DNA of 64,000 bases from Siphonodentalium dalli (taxonomy: Eukaryota; Mollusca; Scaphopoda; Gadilida; Siphonodentaliidae). Each line of letters begins with the position of its first letter. The first letter of the stretch is position 1. Location: NCBI GenBank assembly GCA_032622095.1, contig CP136066.1, positions 11,121,784-11,185,783 of the forward strand, given 5' to 3'. The translations under genes and the position numbers were made by a program. The notes beneath the pieces are model-generated. The model saw only the letters and a program-made list of their open reading frames with translations. It ran no database searches and had not been told where the DNA came from. Shown one piece after another: positions 1 to 10,828 of this stretch.

Positions 1-134
1 TTTATGTATAGAGCTCTCATTGGTACATCAAACTTTTCAGCATTATATACTTGATTTAGTAATATCAACATCTATAATACTCCCAGGTTCTTCCACTAAG
101 TCGGAACTCTCAGAAAACATGGTGATAAAATGTA

Positions 135-530
135 TTAATACAAGTATTTACAAGTTAACAGCAAGGCAGCCATGGAGAACAATATATAATCATAACTTAA
201 CAAGTAGCATTCGTAGTAAGATAGATTGAGCAGAAACGAGTGTCTGGACTCTGACAAAGTATGTATATGATAAGGGTCAACGACCTGGCTTCCAGATGTC
301 GCGTTTTGATTGGAACACATGTGTAGTGCTCCCATCAAAACAGGTGAACAAAATACATTGTTTGTGAGACCAGCGAACCAGTGAGTCAATACCTGGTTGA
401 TAACAGGGGATTGTTCCATAAAGTTCCCAAACATAGAAATGTCATCATCCGGGATTAAGATTTTGTTCTGTTTTCTTTTGGCTTTCCGTATAATTGATTC
501 CGATCCAACGGTGCGAATAGTGCATGACAT
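135..530 (-). other. Unrecognised 131-codon open frame
   Basis: An open frame of 131 codons that I do not recognise. It has a basic, Lys/Arg-rich stretch near residues 16-22 (KAKRKQNK) and a more hydrophobic C-terminal third. No catalytic motif, zinc-finger pattern or transposase signature is visible. It could be one exon, a decayed element fragment or a chance frame; in AT-rich DNA of this length chance is quite possible. The rest of 1-804 shows nothing I can name. Confidence 0.15.
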
Positions 531-804
531 ACTATCCCGTTTGTCCTGTTATCATCCTGGATAATCACCTTGTTTCAGTACGAAAGTTAAATTTAAAATT
601 TCAACTTGACCTTGAATTCGTGCGTAATTTCGTTAAGGGTCAATATAATGATGTCTAGTGTAAGACTTCATATGGCCGTTGTGTAAGAAACTAAAATCAA
701 TTAAGTCTGGTTAATGGTCTTGGCATCAGCGTGTAAAACCACTATATACGTATAAAGTACGTTTCATTGCATAGAAATGCCCATAGAACCGACTAAACAT
801 TTTA

Positions 805-1195
805 GTTGGGCTTAAAGACCCTATATACCAGCATGTACAAATGATCAATAACATAAGCTTTTACAAAATCATTGGCATCGACGTGTTAAACCTCGCCGTT
901 CGCGTCATATCACTATCCCATTGTCCTGGAACGCCAATTTCAACATAACCTGTGGGTTGGGCTTAAAGGCCATATATATACCAGCATGTACAAATACTCT
1001 ATAACATGAAATTTAAAAAATCATTGGCATCGACATGTTAAACCTCGCCGTTCGTGTCATATCACTGTCCCATTGTCCTGGAACGCCAATTTCAACATAA
1101 CCTGTGGGTTGGGCTTAAAGGTCCTATATATACCAGCATGTACAAATACTCAATAACATAAAATTTTACAAAATCATTGGCATCGACGTGTTAAA
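805..1195 (+). repeat. 152-bp tandem repeat, block 1 (about 2.5 copies)
   Basis: The motif GTTGGGCTTAAAG recurs at 805, 956 and 1108 (spacing 151 and 152). Between occurrences the same string of words follows: CCAGCATGTACAAAT, ATTGGCATCGACGTGTTAAA, CCTCGCCGTTCG and TATCACTATCCCATTGTCC. A weakly related stretch (GGCATCAGCGTG) lies just upstream near 721. No coding capacity; function unknown. Confidence 0.85.
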
Positions 1196-1689
1196 GACAC
1201 GGTTGGCCTTGGCGGTGTGTATCCTGTGAAAATAGGTCCACCCGTCAAAAACCGCCACAAACAGAAAGAACATCAAAATGTAGATAGACTGTGTACGTAT
1301 ACAAATAAGAAATATCGCATAAACAGTATGTTATGGTCATATGTTTGACCATTGTTATGTAAACAAAAGCATAAAAAGTTACTTTTCTTGTGTTTGTTTA
1401 TATTATGATGGTAAACATAAAGAGCGTTCTTTGTTGGTGAATACCTGATATGGAACTAATAAAGAGCGTTTATGCCATTTGTGTGTGATTAGCCAGTAGC
1501 ATTGTGCTGTCTTCTGTAACACAATCAGGCTCTTGATTAGATAAAATATAGTAGGTCTTTATGATAACATGCTGTTTACGTGATGGTCATGGTATACATG
1601 AACGGAACTGTATGCGTTTTATTGTTTTTTCTGTTTACGGTGTTTGGAACAAATATGAATATTTTCGACAATTAAGGCTGCACGTGCCT
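1196..1689. other. Spacer between the two 152-bp repeat blocks
   Basis: This stretch does not match the 152-bp repeat and has no open frame of note apart from one running into the second block. It is AT-rich and I see nothing further in it. Confidence 0.5.
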
Positions 1690-1912
1690 TTAAACCTCGC
1701 CGTTCGTGTCATATCACTATCCCATTGTCCTGGAACGCCAATTTCAACATAACCTGTGGGTTGGGCTTAAAGGTCCTATATATACCAGCATGTACAAATA
1801 CTCTATAACATAACATTTTACAAAATCATTGGCATCGACGTGTTAAACCTCGCTGTTCGTGTCATATCACTATCCCATTGTCTTGGAATGCCAAATTCAA
1901 CATAACCTATGG
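1690..1912 (+). repeat. 152-bp tandem repeat, block 2 (about 1.5 copies)
   Basis: The same repeat resumes (CCTCGCCGTTCGTGTCATAT from about 1695, GTTGGGCTTAAAG at 1760) and decays after about 1912, where the expected motif is replaced by GGGTATCGAG. The more diverged final copy is typical of the edge of a tandem array. Confidence 0.8.
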
Positions 1913-4900
1913 GTATCGAGTCATTTCATTGACTACCGGAATCACGGGCCCTGTATTGGGCATACCCGTTGAGTTACCTATAGTTTGTCAGCCAGTAATT
2001 CTAACAACTATCCTGTAACATAACAACATATATATCAAAGACATTTATATAAATGCCATATATTTTACATACCTATTCCTTGTGAATTTTTCCTGGCAGG
2101 AATTCGATACAACGAATTATGTGAGTGATATCGCATATTCTAACTCGGACTGCCATTCACAACAGACATAAAATGTACACACTCGGAGACAATTTGATAA
2201 TGGCATATTTGTTCACATAACTAAATATGGGTCACTAATTAAAAAAAACATCCAATTCTGATATGTCCCTTTAAACCAAATCAACAGTTCACCATACAAA
2301 CTTTATTTTCCTGACCATTGCTTACTGCCAAATGGAATGTACATATATACCACTTTAATATCACAATTGAGACTGACTCCACAAACACACCAATTTCTCG
2401 AACCGGTCACTAGCGGCAATGAAAATGTTTTGTTCGCTCTAATTTGGACATACATGAATACTTTCTGTGTTAAGTTGCCTATAATCTCGAAGGCGACATA
2501 ATTAACTTAGCACACATGAATAATTACAACGGTAACTCGAGGTGTATTGCTTTTGAATTCAATAGATCTGCCGAGTGAAAGGAAATTTGGCCATGAACAG
2601 GGTTGTCCAAGTTTCTTGCTAAGAAGGCATTATGGCTAGTGGTGTCTAATTGCTTTTCAATGTTGCCTGATTTTAGATGGGGTATCACTTTGCGTGCGTC
2701 ATTGACTTGATTTCTAGTGTTATCCATTGTGGTGTAAATTGTGGTTTGTGAATTTTTCCTATCTCGACTCAAGATTTCTTGTATGCTATTTCCTTGTGGC
2801 AAGGATGTATTTATTTTTCAATGACAATGTTTTCAACTTAGCTACCATCCAACTTGACTCACTGGTTGCTATCATTCTTATGTCCTGGAAGATTACATTG
2901 TCGTGAATTACAATTGTTCCAATTATGTCTTTAATCAGTATATTCTTCAATGAAATTATCAGGACTATTCGGATAAAATTCATTTTCTTTTCTGTGATAT
3001 TTCCTTAAAGTTAAGTGTTGTCTTTTGATACCCCTAATATCTGCGTGAACCCACTTTTAAAAATAGCAGTGTTTCACTAACTTTTTTTATATTAAGTTAT
3101 TTGTTCATGATATATTCTATTCCGGATATCCTGTGCCGTCCCTAGACTCTCAGACATTATATGGAATCATGTCAGTACGTCCAGTATCACCCGCATACAC
3201 TCTAGGATCCCGTAATAGATTTAATCATGGCACCATAAATTGTCTATACATTCTGTTCTTGTGGTTACATATACATTGATCTATATATTTTTAAACATCA
3301 ACATTTTAACATAATCGGTTGTGTCGTAACACAAAATACCACTAACCATCCGTGTAGATATTCTTGCAAAACATTTGAACTATTTGGCTAACCTGAGCAT
3401 TCCCAGACAATGGTTTTGAATACTTCAAACTTCAAGTATCTATATCTTGACTACAAATTATTTAATTTGAAATTACTGGAATCACTTCAGCTAACTTCTC
3501 TCTAAAACATACATTTCTCTGGGCGCAATCAGTCCCTTGACAAACTCATAAATAACTAACGTTTTCCAATACATCATCCGAGCACAGTAAAACTAAACTT
3601 AATTTACCAACAGAACAACTGTAACTAATTTCCAAACTATGATTTGTTCAAAACCAGAACTCACTAAAATCATTCTGATTAACTTGACAACATCCTAAAA
3701 TCAGCAGTAAATTTTACATACCTATATAACCTGCATAATGGTGAGACAATTTAATACCTGTTTAACCAGAATCTCCAAGAACATTTTCGTTCAGTGATTT
3801 ACATTATTCAAAAATAATTTATTTAAACCTCAAACAACTTTACCAAAAGTGCATTAATACTATATGTAAACGCCTTCAACTTGCACAGAACAAATTACAA
3901 AGACCACAAAAGATTTATTTTAAAACCAAAACTTAGGTGTCATACACCAGACTACATTTGTTTTTGACAAACTCCTACAATATATACCATAATAGGCTTC
4001 AATAAACACTGTCTAAATACCTAACCATAACTTTGTGACAAATTTTTTTTACTCTGAAAATTTTCAACTAAATCCAACTTGTTTGAAAACAAGCAGACAA
4101 ACTAACTGTCTATTCACTGAACAACTTTTTTATATCAGAGGTCTGTGGAATGTCAAAGGAATGGGATTTATAAGTAAACAAAGCCTTGTTTTCCAGAGAA
4201 TTTAGACTTGTCGCGCTATCAAAACATTCATGTACACAATATATTAAACGACCGTATCATCACATTATATTTTTCTATCACGGTATAGAACTATATATTA
4301 AAATTTCCATATAAAACCAAGATATGTCACACTACATACTGGATGGAATACCAAACTATCAGAAAAAAATTGAAGATTTGGGCAATATTAATATCGTGGC
4401 AAATATAAAATTCCCAGCTGTCTAAAATGACCCAAACGACTCCCTTTTCGATGTGTCCCTGACAGAAAGGATTTTCAAACCCGAGACAACGTGATATTGA
4501 ACAAAACTGTGTGCATAAAAGGGATGTGGTGTTGGTGCTTACCCCTCCCCTAGCCCCCAATTATTTAAAAACTTTTCAACATTTGGAATTTTCAATAACT
4601 TAAGTTGAATATTTAATGCAAAACTTTTTTCATATCGTTTTCATAGCTTAATTTCCCAACCAATATTTAGTTTTCGTTTTCAAAAAATGTAGATTTAAAA
4701 TGGTCATGGGTTGGAATATATCCAACAATGTGGCGTTAGTGTGTAATTGTGGAGGGGAGGGGTGAGAAAGTGTAATCAAAAGTAACTTATCCTCAGGCCT
4801 AACTATGCGTTTCATTCTCATTCTTTCGCGCGTCGGTGTCATTCAAGTTATATATTCAGTTATAATTGATTATATATATATAGTCATGCTATGATATTCA

Positions 4901-5003
4901 CACTTGGTTTCTCTGTTAGTGTATTCAAATATATATGTATGGTTCCCGGAATCAATTATACAATGTAGTCGCAACGGGTGAACGAAATGGCAGTCATCGG
5001 CTC
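1913..5003. other. AT-rich intergenic DNA without recognisable genes
   Basis: About 3 kb with only short open frames. Two overlapping minus-strand frames (2786-2983, 65 codons, hydrophobic N-terminus; 2524-2802, 92 codons) sit end to end in different frames and could be a frameshifted remnant of one protein, but I recognise no family. A 77-codon minus frame at 4327-4560 is also unassigned. No RNA gene, transposon end or regulatory element is evident. Confidence 0.4.
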
Positions 5004-5035
5004 GACTTAATTTAATTGAGATGTTAAATTAAGTC
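5004..5035. repeat. 12-bp inverted repeat (hairpin)
   Basis: GACTTAATTTAA at 5004-5015 is followed after 8 bases by its exact reverse complement TTAAATTAAGTC at 5024-5035. The AT-rich stem may be chance or the remains of a small element. Confidence 0.6.
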
Positions 5036-5277
5036 TGGCATGCATAGTTGTTTAGTATAAATACTAAAATTGACGATATATGAACCTATCATTTGTAGCT
5101 AAACTAAACACACGGGTGTGAACTGTTAGTTCCGTTTGCGATCGATTAGTTTACTCCATCCAACAATATTTCACATGATAGTACGACATGCTTACTTCGG
5201 ACGACAATTAAGCTAGTAGCGGTGTCAGAATTAAACTGCGATTATACTCATCGAATTTAAACAAGCCATCGACCCGG

Positions 5278-6164
5278 AACCATATGAACATATATATTGC
5301 TATATTATTTCTATTGTATATATACTTCTAGTTAATATCTCAATATCCTTTATGTAATGTATTTACTTGGATGAGAGAATAAAGCATACCAAGTGCTGGG
5401 GTCTTTCCTCAGTAGGTAATTGTTAGTTACATGTCACTCAGTCGCGATAGAGATGGAAATGGCGCGATTTAGTGATGCATGTCATCGAACATTATCGTGT
5501 TCTCCTATAATAGATAAATATTGAATAGCTGCCCCACTTTCACACTGAAAACCCCATGTCCACTGTTGCACACCATATATTGTATTTGTATAATCACTCT
5601 GGCCGATTGTCCGGGCATGCACACCCCAGTAGAGGACACGGACCGAATAAAAGTAGCGATAGCATACAAAACCATGGCCGGCGACACTATGACATACCTA
5701 AAGTCAAAGGTTCGTCTGAAAATTATGGAATGGGAATTAAGATGATGGCGGAAGAATTCCATCTGCGAGAACTGGAAATACCTTGATCGATGATTACGAT
5801 CAAACTCATCATCACTGAGGTAATACGAGGGTTTTATACGGAAAACCAACAAACAGTCGGCTGTCTCAGATTTACTTGAACAAGTTACAGGTCGATGTGA
5901 CGATTAGTGATGCTATTCCGCTAGGAGGTAGAAAGCTAATTCAAGAGCGCTGAATAGATCGACAGCCCCGACGAAGTTAGGAGACGAAAGTTTTTCGTAT
6001 TTCGGAAATATCGTACCATGAAAACCAAACTTTATTTTGTAACGGGAGTGTTCATTGAATGGTGACGATGAATAAACCTTGGTTGGCGTATGACAATAAT
6101 GGTGCGTTCACATGAACCTGCAAGAAAATATCTGCAAGAAAATTTCAGTTTCCATCGAACTGGA
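5278..6164 (+). repeat. Tandem duplication, copy 1 (~887 bp)
   Basis: The sequence starting AACCATATGAACATAT at 5278 is repeated from about 6164 with very high similarity, including the stretch around TGGCGCGATTTAGTGATG and the one around GGTCGATGTGACGATTAGTG. Copy 1 ends with GCAAGAAAATATCTGCAAG (from about 6120), which is half of the palindrome that closes copy 2. The open frames inside (for example 5505-5852, minus) occur in both copies only because the DNA is duplicated; they show no recognisable domain. Confidence 0.85.
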
Positions 6165-7190
6165 ACCATATGAACATATCTATTATATATATTGCTATAT
6201 TATTTCTATTGTATATATACTTCTAGTTAATATCTCAATATCCTTTATGTAATATGTAATGTATTTACTTGGATGAGAGAATAAAGCATACCAAGTGCTG
6301 GGGTCTTTCCTCAGTAGGTAATTGTTAGTTACATGTCACTCAGTCGCGATAGAGATGGAGATGGCGCGATTTAGTGATGCATGTCATCAAACATTATCGT
6401 GTTGTCCTATAATAGATAAATATTGAATAGCTGCCCCACTTTCACACTGAAAACCCCATGTCCACTGTTGCACACCATATATTGTATTTGTATAATTATG
6501 TATTAATGTGATCGAGAAATTGGCCAATAAATATTTTATTTGGCCAAACTTCTTTTTACCTCAAATAGAGACGGAAAGCACATACATTTTTTTCTGTGAG
6601 TTAACTTCACCAGCGAAACTCGAAACTATCACTCTGGCCGATTGTCCGGGCATGCACACCCAGTAGAGGACACGGACCGAATAAAAGTAGCGATAGCATA
6701 CAAAACCATGGCCGGTGACACTATGACATACCTAAAGTCAAAGGTTCGTCTGAAAATTATGGAATGGGAATTAAGATGATGGCGGAAGAATTCCATCTGC
6801 GAGAACTGGAAATACCTTGATCGATGAGTACGATCAAACTCATCATTACTGTGGTAATACGAGGGTTTTATACGGAAAACCAACAAACAGTCGACTGTCT
6901 CAGATTTACTTGAACAAGTTACAGGTCGATGTGACGATTAGTGATGCTATTCCGCTAGGAGGTAGAAAGCTAATTCAAGAGCGCTGAATAGATCGACAGC
7001 CCCGACGAAGTTAGGAGACGAAAGTTTTTCGTATTTCGGAAATATCGTACCATGAACACCAAACTTTATTTTGTAACGGGAGCGTTCATTGAATGGTGAC
7101 GATGAATAGACCTTGGTTGGGGTATGACAATAATGGTGCGTTCACATGAACCTGCAAGAAAATATCTGCAAGAAAATTTCAGGTACAATT
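6165..7190 (+). repeat. Tandem duplication, copy 2, with a 133-bp insertion
   Basis: This is the second copy of the preceding unit. It differs by scattered substitutions, a small TA-rich expansion near 6180-6190 and an extra 133 bp at about 6497-6629 that copy 1 lacks. Copy 1 reads straight through that point as TATAATCACTCTGG. The copies share no terminal repeats that would make this a single transposon, so unequal exchange or segmental duplication is the simplest account. Confidence 0.85.
6497..6629. mobile_element. 133-bp insertion present in one duplicate only
   Basis: Found in copy 2 but not copy 1 of the surrounding duplication. It contains TTGGCCAATAAA and TTGGCCAAACTT about 20 bp apart. 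Similar words lie at 30590-30650, which suggests a dispersed short element. No clear target-site duplication or terminal inverted repeat is visible. It could instead be a deletion from copy 1. Confidence 0.45.
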
Positions 7191-7252
7191 GTACCCTGAT
7201 ATTTTCTTGCCTGATATTTTCTTGCTGCAAAGATTAAGCCCGTGAGAACGCG
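7135..7252. mobile_element. Hairpin MITE-like element
   Basis: The centre is a near-perfect palindrome (7154-7225): GCAAGAAAATATC and a second GCAAGAAAAT repeat on the left, GATATTTTCTTGC twice on the right, meeting at GGTACAATTGTACC. The flanks extend the fold imperfectly (GTGCGTTCACA on the left, TGAGAACGCGG on the right). The size and fold fit a miniature inverted-repeat element. The left half alone closes duplication copy 1 near 6110-6152. Confidence 0.6.
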
Positions 7253-8364
7253 GCGGTTTTGATGGCATTGATTGAGCTCAATCAGAACAGTATTAGTCGT
7301 GCTGGTTCAAGTGAATTGCGTCCGGTAAACAACCTATAGTCCATACTGGCAATTTATAATATTATGGCATTTCCAACTGTTGACGTGCATTACCGTAGAG
7401 TCGGTGGGATGAGGCACTCACCGATCTGTAGCCACGTTGCTCTCATTCACAAAGACCTTGTATATAATGAGAAAGTGTTCACCTTGCAGTTGGAAATTTC
7501 ATATCTGACACAACAATATTACACCAAAAATGGGTTGAAATTGTTCTGGTTGCCTAAATTTCCGACCAGTAATGTATGTCGAATTTGTTGTTTTAGACCA
7601 ACATTTGCATCTCTTCCTACTTTTGGTCAAAATATTCGTTTGAAATTTCCTCTCGGTCCCTCCCTCTCTGGTGTCCAGTCAAAATTCAAGTTAAAAATAA
7701 ACACAAGGCATGTGAGATACCAGGTCGGAAATTCAAAGGCGATGGGTGGGGGTGCAAATTGAATTATGTGATGTTGGGAGTTTGGCCTGGTTTGACATGT
7801 CACAGCGTAACTGAAACAAACATGCATGTATCTCGAAAAGGTGGCACCACAAAGGGACCCGATAAAAATTCGATCCCCCACTCTGTTCGATACACACAGT
7901 CAGGATCTCACACAAATCAACTAACGCCGACATGTCACATGACACCAGGTCCTATTGTTGTCTTTGCGACTTTTGGCAGTGTACACTATTCACCAAACAA
8001 ATAAATGTCTTGTAAAGTTTGTCAGTTAAACACCTGTCACACTCAGGCCGGCGCTTGCATTGCGCTGAAACGGTACCAAATATGAGTAACACGCAGGAGG
8101 AGCACGGAAAACTGTAAAAAATTGTCAAACATTTAACACAAAGTATGCTCCTATTGCGTTCCTACTTTGTCAAGTCTCACGCTCTCACTGTGCTTTATCT
8201 ACGCTATAAACGTCCTTAGTACGTTCTCAATAAGTTTGCAAAACGTTCTCTGCGTGGACGCGGAGAATATAAATAGCGCCTCATGCGTGTTCAACCATAG
8301 TCAGTTTTTAGGTTGTGGGGAATATACCCAACAATCCGCAATAAACTAGTTGTCCGATTAAACC
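7253..8364. other. Intergenic DNA, no gene recognised
   Basis: Open frames up to 132 codons (7364-7762, plus) have no recognisable domain. Near 8037-8075 there is a stray copy of the foldback end sequence (CTGTCACACTC, then GGCCGGCGCTTGCATTGCGC) that also starts the element at 8365. Confidence 0.4.
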
Positions 8365-9842
8365 ACTGTCACACTCCGCTGCGAACAGGCCGGCGCTTGC
8401 ATTGCGCTGAAAAATTATCAAAGCGCCAAGCTAAACGCATTAAGGTATCCAAGAACCGATTGGTGACGCAGGACGGACGGGAGACGGGAGGACGGGAGAG
8501 GGTCCACATGATCGCCCCTGAGCGCCAGGGCGTCGCGCTTGTTTTGTGCATGCACAAAACAAGCGCAGAGGTTCGGCGTTCTGACGTGAGCGTACCGTTG
8601 ACGTAGCAAGGATGCATACAAGCTACGTGATCGCAGCAAGAAATCATCTGTTTCGTCACTCTCCCGACCTTATTGCGCTCTTGTTGGGCTGCCACGTGGT
8701 ATTGTGGACTGCTTCTCGATCATAGAACGTCCACACGATGTTGCCACTGCAAATATGCGGGCTCTCGCTATATGTCAAAGCGTGACAAATGGCGTTCTTT
8801 CAACGTTTGCAGCAGGTTTACAGTACGATCCCACTTTGAAATGCGATCTGCTCACCCACACCATCGGATTTTGCATATATTTCGTCGCGAATGTGGCACA
8901 TAATAACTAACATGGAATACGCAATAAGAATAGTGCACGTGAAGTGGCACCTAAGTGGAATCCAATGTATTCCGTATATACATGTGCTACATAAACAACA
9001 CAAACAACTACGGGAATGGTGCTTGTCAACCTCCATAGGTCATGCCATTCAAAGATACAAAAGGGCATATATTAAGCCGATCTATTTAGCCCTGACGAAA
9101 TTCCGTGTTATCACTATCATACTATAGTGGAACATTGAATCGGAACATATGCTTAATTTAAATTATGACTATATATCCGGAACATATATAATTGGAAAAT
9201 GGACAACTAGTCAGCGTGATCGCAGCGGGGTGTGACAGGGGTATGAGCAGATCGAATTTCAAAGTGGGATCGTACTGTAAACCTGCCGTAAACGCCGGAA
9301 GAACGTCAGTTATAACGCTTGGGTGTATAGCGAGCGTCACAGTCGCAGTCGCAGCTCAGTGTGAACGTTTTATGAGCGGGAACCAGTCCACAACGCCTCA
9401 TAACGCCTCAACGCAATAAGTTTGGGAGAGAGTCGCAATGGGCGTAATAAGGACGGGGAAGGCACGTAGTGAGAGTCTGATTAAGCTTACTGCAGTCACA
9501 AAGGACAAGATTGATTTCTTGCTGCGACCACGTGTAGCTAATATGCACTCTTGCTACGTCCACATAACGCTCACGTTGCTCGCTTTGCGCTTTGATTTGC
9601 GTTGTCACGGCGAGAGTACTACGCCTTGGTCAGAACGCCGAGCCTCTGCGATTGTTTTGTGCATGCACAAAACAAGCGCGGCGCTCTGGCGCATATGGCC
9701 GACCATGGGGACCCTCTCACGTCCTACCCAGTGTCAACTGCGTCACCAATCGGTTATTGGAGACCTCAGAGCGTTTAGGTGGGCGCTTTGATACTTTTGC
9801 ATCGCAATGCAATCGCCGACCTGATCGCAGCGGAGTGTGAAA
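8365..9842. mobile_element. Foldback element with long inverted repeats
   Basis: The left arm (8365 to about 8865) pairs with the reverse complement of the right arm (about 9230-9842). The ends match as TCACACTCCGCTGCG. Inner matches include ACCGATTGGTGACGCAG, CGCTTGTTTTGTGCATGCAC, CGCAGCAAGAAATCA and GCAGGTTTACAGTACGATCC. About 360 bp forms the loop. The arms are diverged with small indels, so this is an old insertion. It encodes no transposase, so it is non-autonomous. No clear target duplication is visible. The open frames it contains, on both strands, are by-products of the repeats. Confidence 0.8.
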
Positions 9843-9857
9843 TGGGCTTTACTGTAC

Positions 9858-9933
9858 GATGACGGTGATTTCTATATGCAGTGGGGTGATTTATGGGTGG
9901 AATGATTCAACTGCACGATACATATTTGACGCC
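9858..9933. repeat. Small hairpin element, copy 1
   Basis: A diverged relative of the hairpin at 10258: GACGGTGATTTCTATATGCAG, a short AT-rich middle, then TTCAACTGCACG and TTGACGCC. It is recognised only by comparison with the better copy 400 bp downstream. Confidence 0.5.
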
Positions 9934-10257
9934 CGACAAATTCTGATATACATCATTACTCCTTGAGCAGATAACAAGAAGGGATTGCCTAAAATCCTGT
10001 ACATCATCTCGATGTTAGCATTGGCAAACGCTTCGAATATATTGTCATGGATTTAGTTACATGTGTGTTATGTATTGACGTAAGAACTGTTTCGTATTCA
10101 ATGAAATGCTATTAAAATAAGACAATATAATCGAAGTGACTTAGTCGGACAGGTGCGTAGCATAATATGCCATCCGACGCACATCGGACATGCTGCAGCT
10201 GTTTCCATTTAAAAACACGCGAATTTGTGAAATTTGCACGGATTGTGGAATGTAATG

Positions 10258-10333
10258 TCAGTGACGGTTGTTTCTAGGTGCAGTGAAATGATTGCCATTT
10301 AGAACAATTCAACTGCACGTAGAAATCACTGAC
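10258..10333. repeat. Small hairpin element, copy 2
   Basis: GTCAGTGA and TTTCTAGGTGCAGT on the left pair with ACTGCACGTAGAAA and TCACTGAC on the right, giving an ~76-bp foldback with one bulge. The order of words is shared with the copy at 9858. Too short to code; most likely a tiny MITE or dispersed hairpin. Confidence 0.6.
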
Positions 10334-10828
10334 GCCTGGCAATCACAGACACAAATGATGCCTATTACGTGTTGTAATACATTTAGTTAGTGTTTTGTGA
10401 ACAGTGAAATACTGTAACAACGATTACATATTATATCATGTAATTGCTCATTTTTCTGTTGTTGACGTTAATGGACCAAATGACGAACACAATTGCATGA
10501 AATACGTATGGACACATATTTTGAGATGGCATATGCATTGAAAAGAGTCACACAATGACAGAAATTACGTGCAGGAGGAATGAACGCGTCTCGTTCTGAC
10601 TGGTTTAGAGAGCGTCCTGCGTTATTCATCTGCATAACGGGACAGTCCATTAATTTCTCACGTCTCTATGAAATCATTACATTCGTCCAACTCTCACATT
10701 GTAAAATTATCACGGACATGTCACATTCGAATCAGTTAACTGATACTGAAGTTATCAATCAGAAACCATATCGGACGGACTGACTAACGGACAGACATGC
10801 TGATTACTACAGTCCTCCCAATATATAT
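10334..10828. other. Intergenic DNA flanking the Helitron-like array
   Basis: No gene or repeat is recognised here. The array starts abruptly at 10829 after CCTCCCAATATA. Confidence 0.4.

Noticed and set aside
2524-2983. Frameshifted remnant of a transposon or retroelement protein
   Set aside because: Two overlapping frames are suggestive, but no motif could be assigned to any family, so it is reported only as unrecognised.
5505-5852. 115-codon minus frame also present in the second duplicate (6629-6886)
   Set aside because: Its apparent conservation is explained by tandem duplication of the DNA; the second copy is truncated by the 133-bp insertion and there is no known motif.
7364-7762. 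132-codon open frame as a gene
   Set aside because: No recognisable domain, no supporting splice or promoter context, and frames of this length are expected by chance in 64 kb.
8313-8695. Open frames of 97 and 108 codons on opposite strands
   Set aside because: Both lie within the arm of the foldback element and mirror each other through the inverted repeat.
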